A stretch of DNA of 64,000 nucleotides from Candidatus Villigracilaceae bacterium (GTDB lineage Bacteria > Chloroflexota > Anaerolineae > Anaerolineales > Villigracilaceae). The notes under the pieces are model-generated. The model was given only the letters and a program-made list of their open reading frames with translations. It was not told the origin of the DNA and searched no databases. Position 1 is the stretch's first letter; every line of letters starts with the position of its first letter. The stretch spans positions 62,001 to 126,000 of the forward strand of contig JAPKMP010000005.1 in NCBI GenBank assembly GCA_026645935.1, in the 5' to 3' direction. Positions 17,930 through 26,130 of the stretch are shown piece by piece. The translations under genes were made by a program, and so were the position numbers.

Positions 17930-18679
17930 TTACCCCCAACGAACAGCTACGCATCGTTCGCAGTCGGGTCTGCCGCACAGAAGCGAATAGGGATCTTCGT
18001 GGATGGTGTTCACCACTGTTCGCAATAGATCCTTGACGGGCATGACTTGGATAGCCAGCCCATCCAATTCGATATGAAGAGTAAACGATTTGATGGATTG
18101 GGAAATCGCGTTGAAGCCTTCCGAGTCTCCGGGGAAATGCGGACATTCGACCACACCAGATTCCGTCAGTGCCCAACGGATAAACTGCATGCGTCCGGCA
18201 AGTTTTTCTCCGTAATGAATGCTGAAATTCAAACGCTGGTCAACGCCGACGAGAAGGATGACGCCATCTTTTTCTGCAAGTGCGGCGATGGGGGCGTATG
18301 CATCTTGTAGGGTTTGAGATTGGATGAGCATATCTGCGTGGAGGCCGATAAAAGAGAGCGCCGGATGCAAGGAACGTTTTGAACGAGAATGCTTTCGGAC
18401 GATTTCCGGGAAAGGACCGAAGGCATCATCCGCAGGCATGGAGTGCTGAAATGATTCAGCCGCTGATCTCATATCCGCTTTGTAATTGGATGGATGAAAA
18501 TCGAGAGGCAGCAGGGCTTTGGGCGTAAAGGCCGGGGTGATAAATCCGCGGGTGGTTTCGAGCAGAGTCGCAAGCAACTCGTCTGCGTCCAAGGCGTGGG
18601 AGGCGTGGACGAGGACAAGGCGTTTTCCCAAGCCAAGGTCGGAGAAGGCAGATTTGAGCGCAGAAGGAGAGGCGGGCAT
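17930..18679 (-). CDS. AAC(3)-like N-acetyltransferase
   Basis: 249 residues from the ATG at 18679; the open frame extends further upstream but that part is the antisense of the neighbouring hydratase gene. RLVLVHASHALD and GFITPAFT near the N-terminus and FGPFPEIVRKHSRSKRSLHPALSF in the middle fit the antibiotic N-acetyltransferase (AAC(3)) family, which uses acetyl-CoA. The loop after VHAS is shorter than usual. The C-terminus holds CGRPDCERC, a possible metal-binding Cys cluster. Environmental members often do not act on aminoglycosides, so resistance is not claimed. No good ribosome site is visible. Confidence 0.75.
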   Translation of the reverse strand: MPASPSALKSAFSDLGLGKRLVLVHASHALDADELLATLLETTRGFITPAFTPKALLPLDFHPSNYKADMRSAAESFQHSMPADDAFGPFPEIVRKHSRSKRSLHPALSFIGLHADMLIQSQTLQDAYAPIAALAEKDGVILLVGVDQRLNFSIHYGEKLAGRMQFIRWALTESGVVECPHFPGDSEGFNAISQSIKSFTLHIELDGLAIQVMPVKDLLRTVVNTIHEDPYSLLCGRPDCERCVAVRWG

Positions 18680-18758
18680 TATGGTCGAAGGGTCGAATGG
18701 TCGAGTAATCCAAATCAACCAGGCGATTAAGTGACTGCTCGTCCAACGAACTGCAAAA

Positions 18759-19532
18759 CTACTTCCCCTTCCAATCCGCTTTGCGTTTTTCGACAAAGGC
18801 GCGCATGCCTTCCTTTTGATCTTCGGTGGCGAACAGCGGATAGAAATTTCGTTTCTCGACCGCAAGCCCTTCGGTGAGCGTGGTCTCGAATGCGGCGTTG
18901 ACCGAATCTTTTGCCATGCGGACCGCGAGCGGCGCGCGCGAGGCAATCTCATCCGCAAAGGCGACGGCGGCATCGAGATATCCTTCGACAGGCACAAGCC
19001 GATTCGCGATACCGAATTGAAGCGCCTCTTGTGCGGTGAGTGTGCGGTTATTGATGACCATTTCCATGGCGAGATGTTTGCCAACAAGACGAGCCAAACG
19101 CTGCGTGCCGCCCGCGCCGGGGATGACGCCGATGGTGATTTCAGGTTGTCCGAACTTGGCGGATTCGCTCGCGATGATCATGTCGCAGGAAAGTGCAAAC
19201 TCGCATCCACCGCCCAATGCCCAACCTGAGACTGCGGCGATGACCGGTTTGCGAATCCCGCGGATGCGGTCCCAGACCTGGACGCGTTCTTCGGTCAGCA
19301 TTTGCACGTACGACGCCTCCGCCATTTCTTTAATGTCCGCCCCGGCGGCAAAGGCTTTTTCGTTGCCGGTGACGATGATCGCGTTGATGTTTTCATCTTT
19401 GTCGAGGGATTCCAGCGCATCAAAAACCTCACCGAGCATGACGAGGTTGAAGGCATTCATCGCTTTCGGGCGGTTCAATGTTACGATACCCACCCGTCCG
19501 CGGGTTTCCGTCAGAATCGTGTTGTAGGTCAT
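18759..19532 (-). CDS. enoyl-CoA hydratase/isomerase family protein
   Basis: 257 residues. VTLNRPKAMNAF, AFAAGADIKEMA and SGWALGGGCEFALSCD form the crotonase oxyanion hole and CoA site; Glu in FGQPEITIG and Glu/Gly in GVIPGAGGTQRL are the expected catalytic segment. It hydrates trans-2-enoyl-CoA in beta-oxidation or a related pathway. ATG 19532 is chosen because GGAGGA lies just upstream; a longer frame to 19649 would run into the divergent gene. It stands alone on the minus strand, divergent from the reductase-like gene at 19628. Confidence 0.93.
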   Translation of the reverse strand: MTYNTILTETRGRVGIVTLNRPKAMNAFNLVMLGEVFDALESLDKDENINAIIVTGNEKAFAAGADIKEMAEASYVQMLTEERVQVWDRIRGIRKPVIAAVSGWALGGGCEFALSCDMIIASESAKFGQPEITIGVIPGAGGTQRLARLVGKHLAMEMVINNRTLTAQEALQFGIANRLVPVEGYLDAAVAFADEIASRAPLAVRMAKDSVNAAFETTLTEGLAVEKRNFYPLFATEDQKEGMRAFVEKRKADWKGK

Positions 19533-19627
19533 GGGTTCCTCCATATCGAAACCATTTGTCGTAGAGATCGTCGAAATTATAAAGGATGAACTCCTTGTTG
19601 TATAATTCGCGCACCAAGGAGCCCGCA

Positions 19628-20371
19628 ATGATATTTCCCGAATGGACAACCGGCAATACTATCCTTTACATCGCTCTCGCCGTTCTGGGGGTGGGAGTGG
19701 CCCCCGGTGAATATTACGGGCAGACCATGATGTACTACAGCAAGTTTCGCCGGGTGGGGGGCATACCCTCGCGTCTTTACATGTTTTTCATTTACTCTGC
19801 GCCCATCGTGGCATTGTTCTTTTCCGTGCGGGGTTATCTGCCGAATGCAAATCTTGTTCAATGGATCGTGGGGGGTGCGGTATTCATACACTTCCTCAAA
19901 CGGGTGTTGGAATCCCTTTTTCTGCATAAATACTCCGGCACGGCTGGCATACTGACCGCCCTCCTGGTCGGATCATTCTACTCCTTTGCCGCATATTTGA
20001 TCGGCTGGCTGAATCAAAACCCAATCCCCGTCGTCGATGCCTGGTTTGTGCTTGGGATCCTTGTTTTTCTCGTCGGCATTGCCGGGAATTTCTATCATCA
20101 CAAACTGCTGGCGGATTTGCGAATGGATTCGCTCGATTATTTCATTCCAAAAGGCGGATTATTCAAACATGTCATCTGTCCGCACTACCTGTTCGAGATA
20201 ATTACCTGGCTGGGCATCGCTCTGCTTTCCCGCCATCTTGCAGCGTGGTTGATCCTGCTCTTCGTCTTCGACTATCTTTCCGCGCGCGCCATTCGCACAC
20301 TGGCCTGGTATCGCGAACGATTCAAGGATTTTCCGAAGGAACGCAAAGCGATCTTTCTATTTATCCTGTAA
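19628..20371 (+). CDS. steroid 5-alpha-reductase-like membrane protein
   Basis: 247 residues, six or so membrane segments. The C-terminal third (HHKLLADLR, YFIPKGGLFKHVICPHYLFEI, then WYRERFKDFPKERKAIF) is the signature of the 3-oxo-5-alpha-steroid 4-dehydrogenase C-terminal domain. Family members reduce a double bond next to a carbonyl or polyprenol using NADPH; here a polyprenol or fatty-acyl substrate is likelier than a steroid, which is inference. AAGGAG seven bases upstream fixes ATG 19628. The next small membrane gene follows by 32 bp. Confidence 0.88.
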   Translation: MIFPEWTTGNTILYIALAVLGVGVAPGEYYGQTMMYYSKFRRVGGIPSRLYMFFIYSAPIVALFFSVRGYLPNANLVQWIVGGAVFIHFLKRVLESLFLHKYSGTAGILTALLVGSFYSFAAYLIGWLNQNPIPVVDAWFVLGILVFLVGIAGNFYHHKLLADLRMDSLDYFIPKGGLFKHVICPHYLFEIITWLGIALLSRHLAAWLILLFVFDYLSARAIRTLAWYRERFKDFPKERKAIFLFIL

Positions 20372-20403
20372 AGCAACCCATATCCAAACACGGAGATTTC
20401 GAA

Positions 20404-20808
20404 ATGAACCTTCTTCTGATCGCCCATTCGCACCTCAGGTGGCTCGTGCTTCTGATCGCCGTCATAGCCGTGGTCAAATTTGCCGTCGGCTGGCTGAGAG
20501 GCGGCGCCTTCAAAGGCATGGACCGCGGCCTCGCTGCCGGGTTCAGCGGCCTGATGGATCTGCAAGCCACGCTGGGAATCATCCTGATTCTCTGGCTTGG
20601 TTTTTCCGACTCCGGCGGCGGATTTCCAGCCTACCGGATCGAGCACGCTGTTACCATGATCCTGGCCGCGGTTCTCGGCCACCTGCCGTCACGCTGGAAG
20701 AACGCCGCAGATAATATCCGCTTCCGCAATGCGCTTTTCTGCATCCTTGGCGCTCTTCTATTGGTCTACATCGGCGTCATGCGCCTTCCCGGCGGGTGGA
20801 CTCGCTAA
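20404..20808 (+). CDS. small four-segment membrane protein of unknown function
   Basis: 134 residues from ATG 20404, preceded by GGAG at nine bases. It begins MNLLLIAHSHLRW and has four hydrophobic segments with conserved-looking His residues (HSHLRW near 8-13, IEHAVTM near 80, LGHLPS near 92) that could bind haem or metal, which is inference. I do not recognise a named family. It probably shares a transcript with the upstream reductase-like gene. Confidence 0.75.
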   Translation: MNLLLIAHSHLRWLVLLIAVIAVVKFAVGWLRGGAFKGMDRGLAAGFSGLMDLQATLGIILILWLGFSDSGGGFPAYRIEHAVTMILAAVLGHLPSRWKNAADNIRFRNALFCILGALLLVYIGVMRLPGGWTR

Positions 20809-20840
20809 CATCGCAACCATTTACCATTCTCAACCGTATA

Positions 20841-20875
20841 CCTCTTCAGGCATTAACCTGAGGAGGTTTTTCTTT
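20841..20875 (+). promoter_or_regulatory. hairpin that hides the ribosome site of the next gene
   Basis: CCTCTTCAGG and CCTGAGGAGG pair (nine Watson-Crick plus one G-T) around CATTAA and are followed by TTTTTCTTT, then ATG 20876. The right arm contains the GAGGAGG ribosome site. The element can end transcription from the upstream gene and would also block translation of the next one if read through. Confidence 0.65.
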
Positions 20876-21718
20876 ATGAACCATAAACTTATCATATTTA
20901 TCGCAGTCCTTGCGGTAGCGGCAATGGCGTGTGGGATCAGCGTCCCCGAACCGCCGACTCCCAGCCCCGAAGTGACGGAAGAGATCAATGTCGAATATCC
21001 CGATTCGGAAGAGATCGACCTGGCGCTTAAATTTGGCGCTGGCAACCTGACGCTTAACCCCGGCGCAGATACGCTTGTAGAAGGCACCGCCATCTACAAT
21101 TATGATGAACTCAAGCCCGAGGTCATCACCAATGGCGGAGACGTCGAAGTCCGCGTTGGGGATGGGGATTTCAACATCTTTCCGAACCTCAACAACCTCA
21201 AGAACGAATGGGATTTGAAGCTCGGCGACCAGCCGATGAACCTGTCCATTGATTCCGGCGCATATGACGGCATCTTCGAATTTGGCGGTCTCTCGCTCAC
21301 TCGCCTCGATATTAAAGATGGCGCCTCGAACGTGGCACTCTCCTTCTCCGAACCGAACCCTGTGGAGATGAGCACCTTCACCTACAACACCGGCGCTTCG
21401 GATGTGAAGATCCTTGGATTGGGAAACGCGAATTTCACTCTGTTCGATTTCTCCTCCGGCGCGGGCGATTACACCCTCGATTTCTCCGGCGACCTGCAGC
21501 GCGACGCTTCGATCAAGATCGAGACCGGGTTTAGCAACCTCATCATCATCGTCCCCGAAGGGGTGGACGCGGTGGTCTCGGTGCAGGGAGGGTTGTCGAA
21601 TGTGAACGCAACCACCGGCTGGGAAAGAAGCGGGGATGACTACGTCCAAAAAGGCGAAGGTCCCACTCTGACCTTCGTCATCGAAATGGGCGCGGGAAAC
21701 CTTACGCTCGCGAGATAA
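20876..21718 (+). CDS. lipoprotein with toast-rack / LiaF-like beta domain
   Basis: 280 residues. The signal peptide ends in the lipobox AAMAC at residue 18 or so; a short Pro-rich spacer follows. The body is made of repeated Gly/Asn/Leu beta strands (LKFGAGNLTLNPGAD near the start, FVIEMGAGNLTLAR at the very end, plus FNTGASDVKIL-type repeats), the pattern of the toast-rack/DUF4097-LiaF group that forms right-handed beta stacks. Function is unknown; LiaF relatives sense envelope stress. ATG 20876 is preceded by GAGGAGG, which is inside a hairpin. Confidence 0.82.
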   Translation: MNHKLIIFIAVLAVAAMACGISVPEPPTPSPEVTEEINVEYPDSEEIDLALKFGAGNLTLNPGADTLVEGTAIYNYDELKPEVITNGGDVEVRVGDGDFNIFPNLNNLKNEWDLKLGDQPMNLSIDSGAYDGIFEFGGLSLTRLDIKDGASNVALSFSEPNPVEMSTFTYNTGASDVKILGLGNANFTLFDFSSGAGDYTLDFSGDLQRDASIKIETGFSNLIIIVPEGVDAVVSVQGGLSNVNATTGWERSGDDYVQKGEGPTLTFVIEMGAGNLTLAR

Positions 21719-21722
21719 ATAG

Positions 21723-21759
21723 AGACCTGACAGGGTTCGAAAACCTGTCAGGTCTTTTT
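21723..21759 (+). terminator. terminator / repeat AGACCTGACAGG
   Basis: A perfect 12-bp stem, AGACCTGACAGG / CCTGTCAGGTCT, with a 9-base loop and a T-run. The same right arm occurs at 37617-37628, so this terminator belongs to a dispersed repeat family. Confidence 0.88.
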
Positions 21760-21802
21760 GATTCAGCGCGAAAGGTCATAATTCATCCATGACCTCTATC
21801 AC

Positions 21803-21831
21803 TTGCCTTGTAACAGCAATCACAATAAAAT
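21803..21831 (+). promoter_or_regulatory. promoter of the Rrf2-family regulator
   Basis: TTGCCT (21803-21808) and TAAAAT (21826-21831) with a 17-bp spacer. The predicted start near 21838 falls inside the palindromic operator that follows. Confidence 0.65.
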
Positions 21832-21835
21832 CGTG

Positions 21836-21860
21836 ATTGTAGGTAATTTTTGCCTACAAT
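21836..21860 (+). promoter_or_regulatory. candidate Rrf2 operator
   Basis: Perfect inverted repeat ATTGTAGG-(9)-CCTACAAT, 11 bp before the regulator ATG and over the predicted transcription start. A second, shorter palindrome (AATCAC / GTGATT, 21818-21838) overlaps the -10 box. Rrf2 proteins bind palindromes of this size and usually repress their own gene, so autorepression is inferred. Confidence 0.65.
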
Positions 21861-21871
21861 GTGAGGTCATT

Positions 21872-22285
21872 ATGCAAATTACTCGCCAAGCCGACTATGC
21901 CGTTCGCGCGGTGCTCCATCTGGCGCGCAACGGGGAGACGCGCACTGCCACCAGCGTCATCGCCGAAGAACAGAAGATTCCCCCATCCTTCCTTGCCAAG
22001 ATCATCTCCCAGTTATCCATTGCGGGATTGCTGCACACCTCTCGCGGCGCGCGTGGCGGCGTAACGTTGGCGCGAGATCCGAGGGAGATCACCCTGCTCG
22101 AAGTGATCGAAGCCATCGACGGCCCCATCCAACTCAACGAGTGTGTGGGCGAAACCGGGGTATGCACCTTCGATGCGAACTGTCCCCTGCGCCCGGTGTG
22201 GTGCGAGGCACAGGAGGAACTGGTGGGCCGCCTCAAAGGAACGAACTTTGCTGACATGCTTGCAAAGGGTCGCGTGACCGCTTGA
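21872..22285 (+). CDS. Rrf2 family transcriptional regulator
   Basis: 137 residues. MQITRQADYAVRAVLHLAR and the winged helix IPPSFLAKIISQLSIAGLLHTSRGARGG-type segment are classic Rrf2. Three cysteines in CVGETGVCTFDANC match the spacing that binds an Fe-S cluster in IscR/NsrR/RsrR relatives. It probably senses nitric oxide, redox state or iron-sulphur supply. GAGG six bases before ATG 21872 fixes the start. The palindrome at 21836 makes autoregulation likely. No iron-sulphur or nitrosative-stress genes lie beside it. Confidence 0.93.
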   Translation: MQITRQADYAVRAVLHLARNGETRTATSVIAEEQKIPPSFLAKIISQLSIAGLLHTSRGARGGVTLARDPREITLLEVIEAIDGPIQLNECVGETGVCTFDANCPLRPVWCEAQEELVGRLKGTNFADMLAKGRVTA

Positions 22286-22297
22286 TGCTGGAAATCA

Positions 22298-22334
22298 AAG
22301 CCTCTCGGCTATAATAGCCGGGAGGCTTTTTTAT
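22298..22334 (+). terminator. Rho-independent terminator of the Rrf2 gene
   Basis: A 14-bp stem (AAGCCTCTCGGCTA / TAGCCGGGAGGCTT, one G-T) followed by a run of T's, 12 bp after the stop. Confidence 0.9.
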
Positions 22335-22356
22335 TTTCAACTGCAAGGATTGGACC

Positions 22357-23208
22357 ATGAAACAAAATCGCGGATATTCGACTCTTGTCCTCCTGGGGAT
22401 TGCAATCCTGGCATGCACCGTGCCGGGGCTTCCCATCGCTTCCTCCTCCCCGACGCCTGATACACGATTGGAGCGCATGGTCGCTGAGACTGTGTCCGCG
22501 GGGTTGTTATTGACCCAACAAGCTGTTCCTTTCGCCACTGAAGTTCCATCCGCCACGCCCGCTCCGACAGCGACCAATACGCCGATTCCTGCCGTTCCAA
22601 CTCAATCCGTCGAAAGCGTGCTGGATAAAAACACTGACGGCACAAGTTCGTTCATCGACTTGGGTGGAAAATATCAGATCATCATTCCCATGCAGTGGCT
22701 TGCCTTGCGCATCAATTCTCCGGAATACGACCAAGCTGGATTATTGCCGGAGGCTTCGACCCCTGCCATTCAGCGTTCGCTGGCAACCATAAAAAATCAG
22801 GACCCGAATGTCTTTCGTCTGTTTATGCTCGATATCGCCGAAGAACACCTGGACAGCGGTTTTGTCACCAACATAAACCTGGTATGGGACCGGCAGATGG
22901 AAATCTCCCTTGTGACGGATACCGACCTGAAGGCGCTCGCCGAAACACTGCCCGCTTCGCTTAAAGACGCGGAAGTCACCGGCACAGAGCTCAAAGCCAC
23001 AAAGAACGAAATCCCTTACGGCGTGATCATGGCTAAAACCCCCGCGCTTACGCAGGAGGGGGTCCAGATCGTGGTGATTCAAAAACTGGTCTTCCTCGAC
23101 CTGCCCATTGGAACATTGTCCATTACGCTCTCGACCACTGAAAAATGGCAGGCCACCGTCGAGCCTTCATTCGACGAGATCATCGAATCATTCATCCTGT
23201 TGAAATAG
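22357..23208 (+). CDS. lipoprotein of unknown function
   Basis: 283 residues. The signal peptide ends in ILAC (lipid Cys near 20). Residues 25-80 are a Ser/Thr/Pro/Ala-rich stalk. The C-terminal domain (about 90-283) is alpha/beta, beginning YQIIIPMQWLALRI and ending TVEPSFDEIIESFILL, which recalls the PsbP/Mog1-like fold of other Chloroflexota lipoproteins, though the match is by shape only. It probably acts at the cell surface. Urocanase follows by 12 bp and may share the transcript. Confidence 0.75.
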   Translation: MKQNRGYSTLVLLGIAILACTVPGLPIASSSPTPDTRLERMVAETVSAGLLLTQQAVPFATEVPSATPAPTATNTPIPAVPTQSVESVLDKNTDGTSSFIDLGGKYQIIIPMQWLALRINSPEYDQAGLLPEASTPAIQRSLATIKNQDPNVFRLFMLDIAEEHLDSGFVTNINLVWDRQMEISLVTDTDLKALAETLPASLKDAEVTGTELKATKNEIPYGVIMAKTPALTQEGVQIVVIQKLVFLDLPIGTLSITLSTTEKWQATVEPSFDEIIESFILLK

Positions 23209-23220
23209 GAGCCGTCTTTC

Positions 23221-24873
23221 ATGCCCAATCCCCGCGTGATCCGCGCGCCGCGCGGAACCGAACTGACCTGCAAGAACTGGCTAAGCGAAGCCGCCTATCG
23301 CATGATCCAGAACAACCTCGACCCCGAAGTGGCGGAGAAACCTGAAGACCTCGTCGTCTATGGCGGACGAGGCAAAGCCGCGCGTTCGTGGGAAGCCTTC
23401 GATGCGATTCTGAAATCGCTGAAGAATCTAGAAGAAGACGAGACTTTACTTGTGCAATCCGGTAAACCGGTGGTTGTCTTTAAATCGCATAAAGACGCTC
23501 CAAAGGTTTTGATCGCCAACTCCAACATCGTGCCGCATTGGGCGACGTGGGAATACTTCGATGAGCTAGCCAAAAAGGGACTCATCATGTACGGGCAGAT
23601 GACCGCCGGTTCGTGGATCTACATCGGCACGCAGGGAATTTTGCAGGGCACCTACGAGACCTTCGGCGCCCTGGCAAAACTCAAAGGCTGGGGCTCGCTC
23701 AAAGGGAAATTCGTCCTCACGGCAGGTCTCGGCGGGATGGGCGGCGCGCAGCCGCTTTCCATTACGATGAACGAAGGCGTTGGGCTGATCGTCGAAGTGG
23801 ATCCCGAACACGCCGAACGCCGCCGCGCCATTGGCTACGTGGACATGGTGGTGGATAACCTCGAAGAAGCGATGACGCTTGTCGAGGAAAACGTAAAGAA
23901 CAAAACACCGAAGTCCATGGGGCTGATCGGCAACGCGGCAGATGTTTACGACGAATTATCAAAGCGAGGGATCGTTCCGGACGTGGTGACAGACCAAACG
24001 TCCGCGCATGAGGCGTTGTTCTATGTCCCGTCGGGATTGAGCATCACTGCTGCGAATCAACTGCGCGTGAGTGATCCGGAAAAATACAAAAAGATGGCAA
24101 TGGACTCGATGTCCACGCATGTGCGCGCCATGCTTGCCTTCCAACGCGCAGGCGCGGAAGTGTTCGATTACGGCAATAACATCCGCCAGCAGGCGTACAA
24201 CAACGGCGTGAGCGATGCATTTGAATTTCCGGGTTTCGTTCCCGCTTATATTCGCCCATTGTTCTGCGAAGGAAAGGGACCGTTTCGCTGGGTGGCGTTA
24301 TCCGGCGAAAAGGAAGATATTTACGTCACCGATGAAGCCATCATGGAACTCTTCCCCGAGGATGCGCATTTGCATCGCTGGCTGAAGATGGCAAGGGAAA
24401 AAGTCCCATTTCAGGGATTGCCCGCGCGAATTTGCTGGCTCGGTTACGGCGAACGAGTCAAAGCCGGTTTGAAATTCAACGAATTGGTCGCGAGCGGAAA
24501 AGTGAAAGCGCCGATCGTGATCGGGCGCGATCATTTGGATTCGGGTTCGGTCGCTTCGCCGAACCGCGAAACCGAATCAATGAAAGACGGTTCGGACGCC
24601 GTCAGCGACTGGGCGATCCTCAATGCGCTCATCAACGCGGTCGGCGGCGCGACCTGGGTATCGTTCCATCATGGAGGCGGGGTTGGAATGGGGTATAGTC
24701 AGCACGCGGGGCAGGTCATCGTCGCGGATGGGACTCCCGAAGCCGCCAAACGGTTGGAACGAGTTCTGACGACCGACCCAGGCATGGGCGTGGTCCGACA
24801 CGCGGATGCCGGGTATGACATCGCCATCGCAGCCGCAAAAAGTCACGGCATCAAAATGCCGATGCTGAAATAG
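23221..24873 (+). CDS. hutU: urocanate hydratase
   Basis: 550 residues, the usual length. The N-terminal block [29 protein letters not shown] and the NAD-binding [16 protein letters not shown] are diagnostic; the catalytic region [15 protein letters not shown] lies near 480. It converts urocanate to imidazolone propionate with tightly bound NAD+, step two of histidine degradation. AGGAG nine bases upstream sets the ATG. No hutH, hutI or hutG gene is nearby, so the pathway genes are scattered or this one works on imported urocanate. Confidence 0.97.
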   Translation: MPNPRVIRAPRGTELTCKNWLSEAAYRMIQNNLDPEVAEKPEDLVVYGGRGKAARSWEAFDAILKSLKNLEEDETLLVQSGKPVVVFKSHKDAPKVLIANSNIVPHWATWEYFDELAKKGLIMYGQMTAGSWIYIGTQGILQGTYETFGALAKLKGWGSLKGKFVLTAGLGGMGGAQPLSITMNEGVGLIVEVDPEHAERRRAIGYVDMVVDNLEEAMTLVEENVKNKTPKSMGLIGNAADVYDELSKRGIVPDVVTDQTSAHEALFYVPSGLSITAANQLRVSDPEKYKKMAMDSMSTHVRAMLAFQRAGAEVFDYGNNIRQQAYNNGVSDAFEFPGFVPAYIRPLFCEGKGPFRWVALSGEKEDIYVTDEAIMELFPEDAHLHRWLKMAREKVPFQGLPARICWLGYGERVKAGLKFNELVASGKVKAPIVIGRDHLDSGSVASPNRETESMKDGSDAVSDWAILNALINAVGGATWVSFHHGGGVGMGYSQHAGQVIVADGTPEAAKRLERVLTTDPGMGVVRHADAGYDIAIAAAKSHGIKMPMLK

Positions 24874-24930
24874 TTTCTTTGATAAACGGAACAAGCACCT
24901 TTTTTTTCTGAAAATGATTGAGCAGGATTC

Positions 24931-25007
24931 TTAACGCAAAGACGCCATGACGCAAAGCTTCCAAGGATTTTTCGTTGCGACCTTGCGCCTTTGCGTTAAA
25001 ATTTTTT
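24931..25007 (+). repeat. ACGCAAAG-type palindromic repeat
   Basis: TTAACGCAAAG (24931-24941) and CTTTGCGTTAA (24989-24999) are perfect inverted arms around diverged internal copies of GACGC/GCAAAG units. A run of six T's follows, so it may terminate hutU. A related element lies at 41829-41880. Confidence 0.7.
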
Positions 25008-25045
25008 CGTACTTTCCAGTCACAGCCTACTTTGGAGAACTTTCT

Positions 25046-26113
25046 CTGAAACGCCTTACAGTTTTAGCTCTTGCTTTCATTCTCGTCGCCTGCACGGGCA
25101 TTCCCAACATTTGGGGCAGTTCCCTGCCGCCCATCCCATCGCCCACCGGCATTCCCACCGATACGCCCACCATCACGCCAACATCCCCGGCAACCTCCAC
25201 TCCGACGATCACACCGACATTTACGGCGACTTTAACGCCGGCGGCAACTCTCACGCCCAGCATAACGCCTTTACCGTCCAAAGCGAATATCGAACGCGCC
25301 ATCATCATCAGCTTCGACGGCTTGCGTCCCGACGCCATCGATCAGGCGCCCATGCCCAACCTGATGGAGTTGATGAATGGCGGCGCCTACGCCCCGCTCA
25401 CCGCGCGCACCATCGATTATCCCGCCACGTCGCCAAGCCACGCCTCCATGCTCACCGGATATTGCATGGAAGACCACGGCGTCATCTACAATAAATTCTT
25501 CATGTACATGGGCTATGCCAAGGGAACAGATGTATTCCAACTCGCGCACGAAGCGGGCATGCGCACCGTCATGATCGTCAGTAAAGACAAGATGCGCCAG
25601 ATGGCGGAACCCGAAACCACCGATGTTTTCGAAGTTGCCTATGGCGAACCCGCCATTCAAAAAGCCGTCCTGCCGCAGATCGAACAGGACTTCGGCTTGA
25701 TGTTCGTCCACTTTGCGGGCGCGGATAACCGCGGCCACAAATACGATTGGATGTCCGGCGAATATATGAAAGTCCTGCGCGAAGGCGACGCGGTGCTGGG
25801 CGAGATGATCAAGACCCTGAAAGAAAAGAATCTGTTCGACACGACCTTCTTCCTCATCACATCCGACCACGGCGGTCACGGCTCGAATCACATCGGCCTC
25901 ATCATCGAAGATTACCGCATTCCCTGGATCACCCACGGTCCAGGCGTCGTTCCGCAAATCCTCGATTTACAGATTTACACCTTCGATACAGCCGCCACCG
26001 TGGCCTACGCGCTCGGTTTGCCCATCCAGCCCGATTGGGACGGCATCCCCGTCTATAAAATCTTCGGCGAAGACCAAATTCGAATCCACGAAAAATATCC
26101 CTGCAAGACCTGA
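25046..26113 (+). CDS. lipoprotein alkaline phosphatase/phosphodiesterase-like, copy 1
   Basis: About 355 residues. A lipoprotein signal (LALAFILVAC) is followed by a Thr/Pro-rich stalk and then the type I phosphodiesterase/alkaline phosphatase core: IIISFDGLRPDAID, with Thr/Ser in PATSPSHASMLTG as nucleophile segment, FAGADNRGHKYDW and TSDHGGHG binding two metal ions. It likely hydrolyses phosphate esters outside the cell. The start is uncertain: the nearest in-frame ATG (24947) lies in a repeat and would add 33 residues before the signal peptide; a CTG at 25046, with GGAG upstream, fits better. Tandem with copy 2. Confidence 0.85.
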   Translation: MKRLTVLALAFILVACTGIPNIWGSSLPPIPSPTGIPTDTPTITPTSPATSTPTITPTFTATLTPAATLTPSITPLPSKANIERAIIISFDGLRPDAIDQAPMPNLMELMNGGAYAPLTARTIDYPATSPSHASMLTGYCMEDHGVIYNKFFMYMGYAKGTDVFQLAHEAGMRTVMIVSKDKMRQMAEPETTDVFEVAYGEPAIQKAVLPQIEQDFGLMFVHFAGADNRGHKYDWMSGEYMKVLREGDAVLGEMIKTLKEKNLFDTTFFLITSDHGGHGSNHIGLIIEDYRIPWITHGPGVVPQILDLQIYTFDTAATVAYALGLPIQPDWDGIPVYKIFGEDQIRIHEKYPCKT

Positions 26114-26130
26114 CGAATACATCCCCCTCC

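Noticed and set aside
17930-18679. Aminoglycoside resistance gene
   Set aside because: Fold similarity to AAC(3) alone does not show drug activity; the loop region is shorter and no resistance context is present.
18680-19087. N-terminal extension of the AAC(3)-like protein
   Set aside because: The extra residues are basic, low-complexity and antisense to the enoyl-CoA hydratase gene; family similarity begins at the ATG at 18679.
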